Assembly (NCBI GenBank): GCA_020634235.1
Contig: JACKCB010000001.1
Span: 310,001 to 374,000, forward strand
Source of the DNA: Ardenticatenaceae bacterium
Lineage (GTDB): Bacteria > Chloroflexota > Anaerolineae > Promineifilales > Promineifilaceae
Length of the DNA stretch: 64,000 nt
Direction of reading: 5' to 3'
The notes under the pieces are model-generated. The model ran no database searches, had not been told where the DNA came from, and worked only from the letters and a program-made list of their open reading frames with translations. Position numbers and translations under genes: made by a program. Below are positions 1 through 8,757 of this stretch, in pieces (within the stretch, counting starts at the first letter, position 1; every line of letters starts with the position of its first letter).

Positions 1-780
1 GCTCATTTCCATCACGTAGCGCACAAAGGCCAGCGTGCGCTCAAAGTCGTCGGGGTCAGCCGGCTGCCGCACCGACAGCGCCGGGTTCGGGCGCCCGGCC
101 CACGTCCGGTCAATCAGCCCCGCCCAAGACGGATCCAACGTCGCCTTCGCCCACTCAGCGCCCGCCCGCTTGGAGCCAACGCGCCCCAGGCGCAGGTCAT
201 GCAGCATCCGGCAGTAGCTCAGGACGATGAAAGACTGCCAGAATCGGCGGTTGAAGCGATCGGGATCGGCAAGGATCTGCTGCCCCCAGTCGTGGATGGT
301 GGCCAGGATCTCCGCCCGCAGATCCTCCACCGGCACCGGGTCCACCAGCGCCTGCGGACTGGGGCCGGCCAACGTAATCCCATGCTCCCACACGGTAGAG
401 CGGACCACCAGGGTGTTGCAATGGTCAGACAAGATCAGGGCACGGCTGCCATTGTCAAGATACCAAAGCTGCCGGCCGGGCTGATCAAGGCGGCGCAAAA
501 CCCCGGCCGGGAAATAAGAGCCTTCCAGATGGCGCGCCCATTCAGAATCGAGGTTGTAGATACGCTCGTGCATCACTTGCAGCGCCGCGACCTGTTCCTC
601 TAGCAGCTCGCCCGCCAAGACAATGATGAAATCGACGTCACTGTGCTGGTCAAAATCACCCACGGCAAACGAACCCTGCAAGTAAGCACCGATAAACGTC
701 TCGCCCAAGACCGCCTGCACACTGCTTACAAGCTGCTGCAAAACATCGTTAAGCTCCGGAAAGGGAGTTGGGACCATCAT
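1..780 (-). CDS. Nucleotidyltransferase, aminoglycoside-adenylyltransferase-like; 3' end beyond window
   Basis: Reading the minus strand from ATG 780, the frame stays open for 260 codons to base 1, so the C-terminus lies outside the window. Residues ~30-50 carry the polymerase-beta-type nucleotidyltransferase signature: QGSFAVGDFDQHSDVDFII, a Gly-Ser followed by Asp-x-Asp (the metal ligands). The rest is helical, with a WYLDNGSRALILSD-like stretch, and resembles AadA/DUF4111 proteins, which transfer AMP to aminoglycosides. The substrate cannot be told from sequence; many chromosomal members are uncharacterised. An AGGAGG Shine-Dalgarno sits 4 bases before the first ATG (7 before a second ATG at 777). 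It is divergent from the helicase genes. It is not antibiotic resistance by proof, only by fold. Confidence 0.75.
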   Translation of the reverse strand, partial: MMVPTPFPELNDVLQQLVSSVQAVLGETFIGAYLQGSFAVGDFDQHSDVDFIIVLAGELLEEQVAALQVMHERIYNLDSEWARHLEGSYFPAGVLRRLDQPGRQLWYLDNGSRALILSDHCNTLVVRSTVWEHGITLAGPSPQALVDPVPVEDLRAEILATIHDWGQQILADPDRFNRRFWQSFIVLSYCRMLHDLRLGRVGSKRAGAEWAKATLDPSWAGLIDRTWAGRPNPALSVRQPADPDDFERTLAFVRYVMEMS

Positions 781-991
781 ACATCCTCCTCGGTGGGGCA
801 CAACCACATGCCCGTCCACTCTGCCTGGCTTCAGCGCCCCGGCCAACAAACTGCCCTGACAAGACCCAATTACCGGCCACGGACCCGACCCACAGCCCTA
901 TTTTACCACGTCCCCCCGCCCTTTCTGTGCCCTTCGTGAACGTTCATTCGCCCATTATCAAAGGTGTGCTATACTCATTCGGGTGAAGAAG

Positions 992-1100
992 TGAAGTGCC
1001 AGGCACAGGACAAACGGCCTTAGCCAACTCTAAATCATGCGTCCTGTGCCTGGCACTTCAGGGCCAACTCTAAATCATGCGTCCTGTGCCTGGCACTTCA
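992..1100. repeat. 38-bp tandem direct repeat with 20-bp inverted arm
   Basis: A 38-bp unit occurs at 1023-1060 and again, identical, at 1063-1100 (40-bp period). The last 20 bases of each unit are the exact reverse complement of 992-1011. The core is GTGCCTGGCAC, itself palindromic, and resembles the REP-type palindromes seen near REP-associated transposases in many genomes. As RNA the 992-1011 arm could pair with either copy, giving two mutually exclusive hairpins. Too few copies and no spacers for a CRISPR array. Confidence 0.85.
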
Positions 1101-1144
1101 CACCCACAACCTTAGCAACGTCCGTTTTGAATTTCCAGATGGCT

Positions 1145-1171
1145 GCCCGACACACTCTGTCGGGCGTTTTT
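1145..1171 (+). terminator. Intrinsic terminator or attenuator in helicase leader
   Basis: GCCCGACA (1145-1152) and TGTCGGGC (1158-1165) form a perfect 8-bp stem with a 5-base loop, followed by GTTTTTG. It lies ~120 bp before the helicase start and no complete gene lies directly upstream on this strand, so it may act as an attenuator. Confidence 0.65.
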
Positions 1172-1288
1172 GTGGCAACAGATAGGCTCCTACTCCTGGT
1201 TGATGAGTCGGCTGTTGGCTGACAAAGGGGGCAGCGCCGGCAACAGCGCTGCCAGACAACGGATTCATCAAAACACAAGTAGGAGTTT

Positions 1289-2941
1289 ATGATCGACCAA
1301 TTTACCCAATTGAACCTGCACCCGCAGTTGGTGCAGGCCGTGTCCGAACTGGGCTACACCGAGCCTACCCCCATCCAGGCGGCCGTCATCCCGCTGATGC
1401 TCTCCGGCCGGGACGTCATCGGCCAGGCGCAAACCGGCACCGGCAAAACAGCCGCCTTCGCCCTTCCCCTGCTGCAGAAGCTGGTCCCCCACAGCCCACA
1501 AGTGCAGGGGCTTATTCTAACCCCCACCCGCGAACTCGCCCTGCAAGTCTCCCAGGCCCTGGTGGGCTATGGCGCGTACCGCGATGTGCAGGTGCTGCCG
1601 GTATATGGCGGCCAACCTTACGGCCGGCAGATTTACCGCCTGAAGAAAGGCGTGGACGTGGTCGTGGGCACACCGGGGCGCATGCTCGACCTGATCAAGC
1701 AGAAAGCGCTGGACCTGAGCGGCGTGCACACGCTGGTCCTGGACGAAGCCGACGAAATGTTGAGCATGGGCTTCATTGAAGACATCGAAGCCATCTTGCA
1801 AGAGACCCCGGCCGGGCGCCAGACCGCCCTCTTCTCCGCCACCTTGCCCGGACCAATCCGGCAGTTAGCCAACAAATACATGCGCGAACCGCAGGCGGTG
1901 ACCATCGAGCGGCAGCAGCTCACCGTGGCCGCTATCGAACAGCGCTACTACCTGGTCAACGATCGGGACAAGCTGGCCGCCCTCACCCGCCTGTTCGAGA
2001 CGGAAAACCTGACCAGTGCCCTCATCTTTGCCCGCACCCGCGTCGGCACCGCCGCCCTGGCCAGCGAACTGGCCGTACGCGGCTTCCCGGCCGAGGCACT
2101 GCACGGCGACATGAGCCAGGAAGCGCGCGAACAGGTGCTGGGCCGCTTCCGCCGCAACCAGATCAAGGTGCTGGTAGCCACCGACGTGGCCGCCCGCGGC
2201 CTGGACATCGACAACATCTCCCACGTCTTCAACTTCGACCTGCCCTACGACCCCGAGGCCTATGTGCACCGGATTGGGCGCACCGGCCGGGCCGGCAAAA
2301 CAGGCATCGCCATCACCCTGCTCACGCCCGGCGAACAAGGCCGCCTGCGCCGCATCGAAGGGTACACCCGGCAAAAGATCACCCCCGCCACCCTGCCCAC
2401 CGAAGCCGACATCCAGGCCTCCCGCGACGCCGGGCTGCGCGAGCGGATGCTCATCTGGCTGCGGCGTGGCCGCTACAGCCGCGAGCAGGCCATGGTGCAG
2501 GCGCTGGTAGAGGAAGGGCATGACCTGGCCGAGATCGCCGCCGCCGCCCTGAAGCTGGCCCGGGCCGAGGAAAAGCAGCGGCCCATTGAGCCGCTGAGCG
2601 AGGTAAGAAGCGACGCCTTCGCCCCGGCCGGGAAGCGCGAACGCCGCCCCCGCCACCCCGTTGATCCCGCCCCCAAACCGGTCCCCAGCCGCTCCAATGC
2701 CCGCGAAAAAGGGATGGTCCGCCTGAGCATCAGCGCCGGCAAGGCGCACGGCGTCCGCCCCAACGACATCGTCGGCAGCATCGCCTACCACGCCAACATC
2801 CCCGGCCGGGTCATTGGCGCCATTCGCATTAAAGAAAACCACACCCTGGTCGACGTGCCCGAAGAGTTCGTGGCCCAGGTGCTGGCCAAAACCGGACAAT
2901 ATCAGCTCCGCCGCCAGACGGTCACCGTGGAACGCGCCTGA
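1289..2941 (+). CDS. deaD: DEAD-box ATP-dependent RNA helicase (CsdA/DeaD type)
   Basis: This 550-residue protein unwinds RNA duplexes using ATP, typically in ribosome assembly, mRNA decay or cold adaptation. All helicase motifs are visible: the Q motif with EPTPIQ (25-30), Walker A AQTGTGKT (47-54), PTRELA, TPGR, DEAD (152-155), SAT (183-185), and HRIGRTGR in the second RecA domain. After a basic linker (~430-470), residues ~472-545 form a DbpA/CsdA-type RNA-binding domain (GxxRLxISAGKxHGVRPNDIVG), which separates CsdA-like members from minimal helicases. AGGAG precedes the ATG by 3 bases. The second helicase follows after 53 bp, so the two are probably co-transcribed. The leader is structured. 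Confidence 0.93.
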   Translation: MIDQFTQLNLHPQLVQAVSELGYTEPTPIQAAVIPLMLSGRDVIGQAQTGTGKTAAFALPLLQKLVPHSPQVQGLILTPTRELALQVSQALVGYGAYRDVQVLPVYGGQPYGRQIYRLKKGVDVVVGTPGRMLDLIKQKALDLSGVHTLVLDEADEMLSMGFIEDIEAILQETPAGRQTALFSATLPGPIRQLANKYMREPQAVTIERQQLTVAAIEQRYYLVNDRDKLAALTRLFETENLTSALIFARTRVGTAALASELAVRGFPAEALHGDMSQEAREQVLGRFRRNQIKVLVATDVAARGLDIDNISHVFNFDLPYDPEAYVHRIGRTGRAGKTGIAITLLTPGEQGRLRRIEGYTRQKITPATLPTEADIQASRDAGLRERMLIWLRRGRYSREQAMVQALVEEGHDLAEIAAAALKLARAEEKQRPIEPLSEVRSDAFAPAGKRERRPRHPVDPAPKPVPSRSNAREKGMVRLSISAGKAHGVRPNDIVGSIAYHANIPGRVIGAIRIKENHTLVDVPEEFVAQVLAKTGQYQLRRQTVTVERA

Positions 2942-2994
2942 GCTGCGGAACGTTCGGGCGTAAACACGTCCGAACACCAACACCCTGAATCATA

Positions 2995-4461
2995 ATGGAT
3001 ACTCAAAACAACCAAGAAACAACCCAAGAACTCATTGAGCCAGACAACGCCCTACCGCCGTACAGCGTAGACGACCTGCCGGAAAGCTGGCGGGAAGCCA
3101 TGGCGCGGGCCGGCTGGCAGCAGCTGATGCCGGTGCAGGCGCGGGCCATGCCCTACATGCAAGCCCGGCGCGACCTCATGGTGCAGTCGCGCACCGGCAG
3201 CGGCAAGACCGGGGCCTTCATTCTGCCCATCCTGGACCGCATCAACACCAGCGAAAACGCCTGCCAGGCATTGGTGCTGGTACCCACCCGCGAACTGGCC
3301 CAACAGGTGGCCCAGGATGCCCAAACGCTGGCCGGCGAGGCCGGCGTGCGTGTGGTGGCCGTGTATGGCGGCGTGGGCTACCGCGCCCAGCTAGACGCCT
3401 TCCGCCAGGGGGCACACCTGGTCGTGGGAACCCCCGGCCGGGTTCTCGACCATCTCCTCAAGCGCACCCTCACCCTGGACAAGCTGAAAATCCTTGTCTT
3501 CGACGAAGCAGACCGGCTGCTCTCCATGGGCTTTTATCCCGACATGTTGGAAGTACGCCGCTACTTGCCAGACCATCGCGTCAACGGCTACATGTTCTCG
3601 GCCACCCTGCCGCCGCGCGTGCTGCGCCTGGCCAGGCAGTTCCTGCGCGAACCCGACTTCCTGGGATTGAGCAGCGACAATGTCCACGTCGTCGAGACAG
3701 AACACGTCTACTACCTGGTGCCAGGCATGGACAAAGACCGCAGCCTGGTGCGCATCATCGAGATAGAAAACCCCGATTCGGCCATTATCTTCTGCAACAC
3801 CAAGTCCAAAGTGCATTATGTAACCGTGGTCTTGCAGCGCTTTGGCTACGATGCCGACGAAATCAGCGCCGACCTGGCGCAGCGCGACCGGGACAAAGTG
3901 CTAGACCGCGTGCGCCAGGGCAAACTGCGCTTCCTGGTGGCCACCGACGTGGCCGCGCGGGGCATCGACATCCCGGAGCTGTCCCACGTCATCCAGTATG
4001 AGCCGCCGGAGGACCCGGAGATTTACGTCCATCGCGCCGGGCGCACCGGCCGGGCCGGGGCCAGCGGTGAGGCCATTGCTCTGGTAGACATTCTGGAGCA
4101 GCTCAAGCTCAAGCGGATCGCCCAACGCTACCACATCGACTTGCAAGAGCGGCCGCTGCCCTCGGACGAGGACGTGGCCAACGTGGTGGCCGAGCGCATG
4201 ACCGTGCTGCTGGAAACACAACTGCGCGCGCATGACCAACTGCAGCGCAAACGCATGGAGCGCTTCATCCCCCTGGCCCAGGAACTGAGCCAGAGCGAGG
4301 AGGAGCTGCCACTCATCGCCATGCTGCTGGATGAGCATTACCAGAAGATGCTGCACGCTCCGCCCCCCCGGCCGGAGGCAGAGAAAACAGAGGAGCGCCA
4401 GTCAGAGGCCCCGGCCGGGCGAGGAAAGCGACGCCGCCGCGGCCGCAGCAGGCGCCGCTAG
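2995..4461 (+). CDS. DEAD-box RNA helicase with basic C-terminal tail
   Basis: This second DEAD-box helicase has 488 residues. It keeps the Q-motif region (LMPVQARAMP), Walker A SRTGSGKT (65-72), PTRELA, TPGR, DEAD (170-173), SAT, DVAARGID and HRAGRTGRAG, so it should be an active RNA-dependent ATPase. It lacks the DbpA-like RNA-binding domain of its neighbour. Instead it ends in an Arg/Lys-rich tail (GKRRRRGRSRRR) likely to grip RNA non-specifically, as in RhlE/CshA-type helicases. No clear Shine-Dalgarno precedes ATG 2995. The 53-bp gap holds a 10-bp hairpin (2952-2961/2966-2975, AAAC loop) without a T-run. Tandem helicases suggest duplication followed by tail swapping. Confidence 0.9.
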   Translation: MDTQNNQETTQELIEPDNALPPYSVDDLPESWREAMARAGWQQLMPVQARAMPYMQARRDLMVQSRTGSGKTGAFILPILDRINTSENACQALVLVPTRELAQQVAQDAQTLAGEAGVRVVAVYGGVGYRAQLDAFRQGAHLVVGTPGRVLDHLLKRTLTLDKLKILVFDEADRLLSMGFYPDMLEVRRYLPDHRVNGYMFSATLPPRVLRLARQFLREPDFLGLSSDNVHVVETEHVYYLVPGMDKDRSLVRIIEIENPDSAIIFCNTKSKVHYVTVVLQRFGYDADEISADLAQRDRDKVLDRVRQGKLRFLVATDVAARGIDIPELSHVIQYEPPEDPEIYVHRAGRTGRAGASGEAIALVDILEQLKLKRIAQRYHIDLQERPLPSDEDVANVVAERMTVLLETQLRAHDQLQRKRMERFIPLAQELSQSEEELPLIAMLLDEHYQKMLHAPPPRPEAEKTEERQSEAPAGRGKRRRRGRSRRR

Positions 4462-4484
4462 CCGGCCAGCAATTGACGAATACC

Positions 4485-4530
4485 GGAGTCGAGGCTTTAG
4501 CCGGTCGCTCCCGGCTAAAGCCTCAACTCC
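4485..4530. repeat. 20-bp inverted repeat, REP-like hairpin
   Basis: 4485-4504 and 4511-4530 are reverse complements over 20 bp with one mismatch and a 6-base loop; the core is GGCTTTAGCCGG. There is no T-run, so it is more like a REP/cruciform element than a standard terminator, though it could protect the helicase mRNA 3' end. Confidence 0.75.
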
Positions 4531-4664
4531 AGCCGGCACAACAACATGGCTAGACTACCAGGCCAGTCGGCGCTCCCAGCCACCACACATCGCCCACACG
4601 TAAGAATACTCAATTCCGCCGGGTCAAAGAAAAGGCGGCAAACAACTTGCCCAAGGAGAAACAA

Positions 4665-5396
4665 ATGACCACCCCCCACGCGGAATCTCCCCCGACCTCG
4701 CCCAGCCTGCCCGGCTTCTGGCAAAAGCATGGCGCCAGGCTGGCCGCCCTGGCCTTCTGGCTCATCGTTGTCGGCGGCTACTACCTGTACGCCCGGCAAA
4801 ACGACCTCACCCTGCAAGACAGCATCATACAGATCAGCAATGGGCTTACCGGCAGCTTGTTTGGGCCGCTGCTCTATATTCTGCTCTACGCCGTCCGGCC
4901 GCTCATCTTTTTCCCGGCCACGATCCTCACCGTGTTGGGCGGCTTTCTGTTCGGGCCTATTGGCATTCTCTATACCATTATCGGCAGCAACAGCTCGGCC
5001 ATGGTCGCCTATACTGTGGGCCGCTACTTTGGGCAGGGGGTGCTGGAAGGAAACGACGACGCCGGCCGGGTGCAGCAGTACACCCGGCGCATGCGCGAAA
5101 ACAGCTTCGAGACGGTACTCATCATGCGCCTGGTCTTTCTGCCCTACGACCTGGTCAACTACGCGGCCGGGTTCCTCAAAATCAACTGGAAGGCCTTTTT
5201 GCTGGCCACGGCCATTGGCTCCGTGCCCGGCACCATCTCTTTCGTGCTGCTGGGCACCTCCTTTGGCACCCTGGAAGATTTGCTGAACGGCCAGATCAAG
5301 CTGAATCCGGCGGCGCTGCTGCTGTCGGTGGGCCTCATTGGGGCCAGCCTGGTCCTCTCCCGCTACCTGAAAAAACGCGAAACAGCCGAGGCATGA
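4665..5396 (+). CDS. TVP38/TMEM64 (VTT/DedA superfamily) membrane protein
   Basis: A 243-residue integral membrane protein. The start is ATG 4665, preceded by AGGAG at 4654-4658; an upstream in-frame TTG at 4647 lacks such support. One membrane segment lies at ~24-44. The VTT core follows, with two re-entrant/hydrophobic stretches and the typical ...FFPATILTVLGGFLFGP... and R-x-x-x-x-PYDLVNY...GF motifs. VTT proteins are thought to move lipids or small solutes across the inner membrane. Its stop overlaps the next start (ATGA), so it is translationally coupled to the flavoprotein reductase. The same two domains are adjacent or fused in other bacteria, which supports a joint role. Confidence 0.85.
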   Translation: MTTPHAESPPTSPSLPGFWQKHGARLAALAFWLIVVGGYYLYARQNDLTLQDSIIQISNGLTGSLFGPLLYILLYAVRPLIFFPATILTVLGGFLFGPIGILYTIIGSNSSAMVAYTVGRYFGQGVLEGNDDAGRVQQYTRRMRENSFETVLIMRLVFLPYDLVNYAAGFLKINWKAFLLATAIGSVPGTISFVLLGTSFGTLEDLLNGQIKLNPAALLLSVGLIGASLVLSRYLKKRETAEA

Positions 5397-6916
5397 CCAT
5401 GGCGACCCCCATCAAACTCCCCCCCTATGACGCCTACAACGAAGAGCTTATTGCCAACGCTCATCCACCCGACTGGCAAAACCCAACCCCGGCCGGGCGC
5501 TACAATCTGCTGGTCATCGGCGGCGGCTCGGCCGGGCTGGTGGCCGCCGTCGGCGCCGCCGGCCTGGGCGCCAAAGTTGCCCTGGTGGAGAAATACCTGC
5601 TGGGCGGCGACTGCCTCAACGTGGGCTGCGTGCCCTCCAAGACCCTCATCCGCTCCGCCAAAGCAATTGGCGACATCCACCGCGCAGCCACCCTCGGCGT
5701 AGACGTCGCCGGGCCGGTTACGGTTGATTTTGCCGCAGTCATGGCACGAGTGCGCCGCGTGCGGGCCAACATCAGCCATCACGACTCCGCCTCCCGCTTC
5801 CAAAAGATGGGCATCGACCTCTACCTGGGCGAAGGGCAGTTCACCGGCCGGGACACCTTCCGCGTCGCCGGCCAAACCATCCAGTTTGCCAAAGCGGTTA
5901 TCGCCACCGGCTCCCGGCCGGGTTCTGTGCCCATCCCCGGTCTGAAGGAAACAGGCTACCTGACCAACGAACGCCTCTTCGAGCTAACCGAACGCCCCGG
6001 CCGGTTGGCCGTCATTGGCGCCGGACCCATCGGGGCCGAGATGGCCCAGGCCTTCCAGCGGCTGGGCAGCCAGGTCTACCTGTTCGACATCCTGCCCACC
6101 ATTGCCGGCCTGCGCGATCCGGACGCGCTGGCGATCATGGCCCGGCGCTTCCAGCAGGAAGGCATTGAACTCTTCCTGGAAAGCAGCATCAAGGCCCTCA
6201 CCGGCCGGGATGGCCGCAAGCAAATCACCTTCGAGCACCGTGGCCAGAGCCACGAGCTGGCCGTAGACGACATCCTGCTCGCCGCCGGGCGGCAGCCCAA
6301 CATTGAGGGGCTGGCCCTGGAAGCGGCCGATGTTGCCTACACGAAAAAGGGCGTGGCGGTCAACGACCGGCTGCAAACCAGCAACAAGCGCATCTACGCC
6401 GCCGGTGACGTTGCCCTGCCCCACCAATTTACCCACACCGCCGACGCCGCAGCGCGCATCGTCCTGCAAAACGCCCTTTTCCTGGGGCGCAAGCGCTACA
6501 GCGACCTGATCATCCCCTGGACCGTCTATACCGACCCGGAAATCGCCCACGTGGGGCTGTTTGATTACGAAGCGGAAGCCCAGGGCATCGCCGTGGACAC
6601 CTTTGTCACCCAAATCGGCGAGACCGACCGCGGCCGGACAGACGGCGACGACGAAGGCTTCGTCAAAATCTATGTCCGCAAAGGCAGCGACAAGATCGTG
6701 GGCGCAACCATCATCGCCCGTCACGCCGGCGAGATGATTAGCGAAGTGACCACGGCCATGGCCGCCGGGGCCGGTTTGGGCCAGATCACCCAGGTCATTC
6801 ATCCCTACCCCACCCAGGCCGAAGCCATCCGCAAGACCGCCGACGCCTGGAACCGCACCCGCCTCACGCCCACGGTGGCCCGCTTGTTCGCCCGCTGGCT
6901 GGCCTGGAGCCGGTAG
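5393..6916 (+). CDS. Mercuric-reductase-like pyridine nucleotide-disulfide oxidoreductase
   Basis: This 507-residue FAD/NAD(P)-dependent oxidoreductase has an N-terminal FAD-binding GGGSAG (43-48), the redox-active disulfide [13 protein letters not shown] (C74, C79), a second nucleotide-binding GAGPIGAE, the GD-containing FAD ribityl motif (AAGDVA) and a C-terminal dimerisation domain ending with a HPYPT motif whose His is the usual catalytic base. Residues 1-36 form an extra N-terminal segment. It lacks a MerA heavy-metal-binding domain and the terminal Cys pair, and no mer genes are nearby, so mercury is unlikely. Dihydrolipoamide dehydrogenase is possible but no 2-oxoacid dehydrogenase genes adjoin. 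The start overlaps the VTT gene stop; ATG 5399 is an alternative start. Confidence 0.85.
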   Translation: MTMATPIKLPPYDAYNEELIANAHPPDWQNPTPAGRYNLLVIGGGSAGLVAAVGAAGLGAKVALVEKYLLGGDCLNVGCVPSKTLIRSAKAIGDIHRAATLGVDVAGPVTVDFAAVMARVRRVRANISHHDSASRFQKMGIDLYLGEGQFTGRDTFRVAGQTIQFAKAVIATGSRPGSVPIPGLKETGYLTNERLFELTERPGRLAVIGAGPIGAEMAQAFQRLGSQVYLFDILPTIAGLRDPDALAIMARRFQQEGIELFLESSIKALTGRDGRKQITFEHRGQSHELAVDDILLAAGRQPNIEGLALEAADVAYTKKGVAVNDRLQTSNKRIYAAGDVALPHQFTHTADAAARIVLQNALFLGRKRYSDLIIPWTVYTDPEIAHVGLFDYEAEAQGIAVDTFVTQIGETDRGRTDGDDEGFVKIYVRKGSDKIVGATIIARHAGEMISEVTTAMAAGAGLGQITQVIHPYPTQAEAIRKTADAWNRTRLTPTVARLFARWLAWSR

Positions 6917-6972
6917 GGTGTGGGGTACTGCAACGAACAGCAAAACGCGCAGCAGGCATCACGGAGCAGCAG

Positions 6973-8676
6973 ATGAACGGTTATGATGTCGCAATTATCG
7001 GCACCGGGCTGGCCGGGTCGGTGCTGGGGGCCATTCTGGCGCGGCAGGGGCTGCGCGTGGTGCTGTTTGAGGCCAAGAGCCACCCCCGCTTTGCCATTGG
7101 CGAATCGCTGATCCTGGAGACGTCGGAGCTGATGCGCGCCCTGGCCGAACTGTATGATGTGCCCGAAATCGCCTATTTCAGCTCGGAGAACCTGATGGTG
7201 CACAGCGGCACCTCCCATGGCATTAAGCGCCACTTCGGCTTCTTGCACCACACGCCGGGCGCACCCCACGACCCGCGCCGCACGCTGCAAGCGGTAATCC
7301 CCAGTCAGCCGCACGGCCACGAGCTGCACCTCTACCGGCAGGACAGCGACCAGACCCTGATGACGGCAGCCATCGCCTACGGGGCGGAGGTGCGGCAAAA
7401 CACGCCGGTGCAGGCCATCCGGGTGGATGCGGATGGGGTAGAGATTGTCCCCGGCCGGGGCGAGAGCATCCGTGCCAGCTACGTCGTCGATGCTGGCGGC
7501 TACCGTTCCCTGCTGGCCGAACAGTTCAACCTGCGCGAGCGGGAGATGCTCACCCATTCGCGCAGCATCTTCACCCACATGATCAACGTCCCCTGCTACC
7601 ACCAGGTTGGCGGCTCGCAGGCAGCCTACGGCCTGCCCTTCCGCATGTCCGAGGGCACCCTGCACCACCTGTTTGAAGGTGGCTGGCTGTGGGTCATCCC
7701 CTTCGACAACCACCCGGAATCCACCAATCCCCTGTGCAGCGTTGGCTTGCAGCTAGACCCCCGCCTCTACCCCATCCGCGACGACCTCACCCCGGAAGAA
7801 GAGTTCCGCGCCTTCATCGCCCAATACCCCAGCATCGCCGCCCAGTTCGCCAACGCCACAGCCGTACGCGATTGGACGCGCACCGGCCGGTTGCAATACA
7901 GCGCGCGCCAGGTAGTCGGCGACCGCTGGGCACTGCTGGGTCATGCCGTGGGCTTTGTGGACCCGCTCTACTCCAAAGGGCTGTACGAATCGCTGACCGC
8001 CGTCGCCCTCATCAGCCACCTGCTGCTAAAAGCACAGGCCAGCGGCGACTACTCGGCCCGGGCCTTCGCCCCGCTGGAGCGCGTCACCCTGGGCTACGTG
8101 CGCGCCTTCGACCGGCTGGTAGCCAACAGCTACAAATCCTTTGCCAACTACAAGCTGTGGCAGGTGTACGCCGTGCTGTGGCTGCTGGGCGCGTACACCG
8201 AACTGGTGAAGCTGAACATGATGCGCGCCCAGGCGCGAGGGGATCGCGACGCCTATTTCCGGCAGCTAACCGGCCTCAGACTGGTCGGCGGCGGCTTCGC
8301 CGAGTTTGACGCCATTGCCAACCAGGTCGACACGATCATAGAGGCGGTGGACCCCCACGATGAGGCAGCCGTGGATGCTGCCGTGGCCCAGATTAACCAG
8401 ATTTTTGCCGGCGTAGCGTGGATGGCCGACCCCTTCCGGCAGTTGCTGGCCGGCAAGACCTACCTGCCCAGGAATAAGCTGCGGCTGAGTTTGCTGCGCC
8501 CCGGCCGGGGCTTCATGGGCCACGGTGCTTACCGCGAACACTTCTTCGGCCAGATGAGCCTGCGCGACCTGCTGGCCTACGGCCTGCGCGAGAAGGTGCG
8601 CTACTCGGCCACCTACCAGGCCCACCTGCACCGCCGCCGCTACCGGCAGCGAACAACCACACCAGGGACGCCGTGA
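6973..8676 (+). CDS. Flavin-dependent halogenase-like monooxygenase
   Basis: A 567-residue flavoprotein opening with the Rossmann FAD motif IGTGLAGS (9-16), an E33-region acidic residue after beta-2, and FAIGESL, which is typical of the tryptophan-halogenase/geranylgeranyl-reductase superfamily. At ~238-243 it has GGWLWVIPF, matching the W-x-W-x-I-P signature of flavin-dependent halogenases. [15 protein letters not shown] segment matches the pyrophosphate/ flavin motif. The C-terminal ~200 residues are helical and not diagnostic. Substrate is unknown; no NRPS/PKS genes are near. GGAG lies 6 bases before ATG. It is 56 bp after the reductase gene on the same strand, so it could share the transcript and receive reduced flavin chemistry. 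Confidence 0.7.
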   Translation: MNGYDVAIIGTGLAGSVLGAILARQGLRVVLFEAKSHPRFAIGESLILETSELMRALAELYDVPEIAYFSSENLMVHSGTSHGIKRHFGFLHHTPGAPHDPRRTLQAVIPSQPHGHELHLYRQDSDQTLMTAAIAYGAEVRQNTPVQAIRVDADGVEIVPGRGESIRASYVVDAGGYRSLLAEQFNLREREMLTHSRSIFTHMINVPCYHQVGGSQAAYGLPFRMSEGTLHHLFEGGWLWVIPFDNHPESTNPLCSVGLQLDPRLYPIRDDLTPEEEFRAFIAQYPSIAAQFANATAVRDWTRTGRLQYSARQVVGDRWALLGHAVGFVDPLYSKGLYESLTAVALISHLLLKAQASGDYSARAFAPLERVTLGYVRAFDRLVANSYKSFANYKLWQVYAVLWLLGAYTELVKLNMMRAQARGDRDAYFRQLTGLRLVGGGFAEFDAIANQVDTIIEAVDPHDEAAVDAAVAQINQIFAGVAWMADPFRQLLAGKTYLPRNKLRLSLLRPGRGFMGHGAYREHFFGQMSLRDLLAYGLREKVRYSATYQAHLHRRRYRQRTTTPGTP

Positions 8677-8757
8677 CTAAGGGCTGTTCTGGCCCCACCG
8701 TTAAGACTACCCAGCCCGGTCGCCAGAGCCAGGGCACAGCCCGGCTCCCCCACCCCA

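Larger units (their letters stand above)
781..1288. other. 508-bp divergent intergenic region with structured helicase leader
   Basis: No gene is convincing here. The region separates the leftward nucleotidyltransferase from the rightward helicase. It contains a TATACT -10-like box at 970-975, a 38-bp tandem repeat with an inverted arm (992-1100), a terminator-like hairpin (1145-1171) and another 8-bp hairpin at 1230-1253 (GGCAGCGC/GCGCTGCC). If transcription starts near 982, the helicase mRNA has a long folded leader of about 300 nt, a situation known for cold-shock DEAD-box helicases. Confidence 0.5.

Noticed and set aside
1023..1100. CRISPR array
   Set aside because: Only two adjoining units with a 2-bp gap and no spacers or cas genes.
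1865..2983. 372-aa minus-strand ORF inside the first helicase
   Set aside because: Gly/Val-rich antisense frame over a complete DEAD-box gene.
5393..6916. Mercury-resistance operon
   Set aside because: The reductase lacks the heavy-metal-binding domain and terminal Cys pair, and there are no merR, merT or merP genes next to it.
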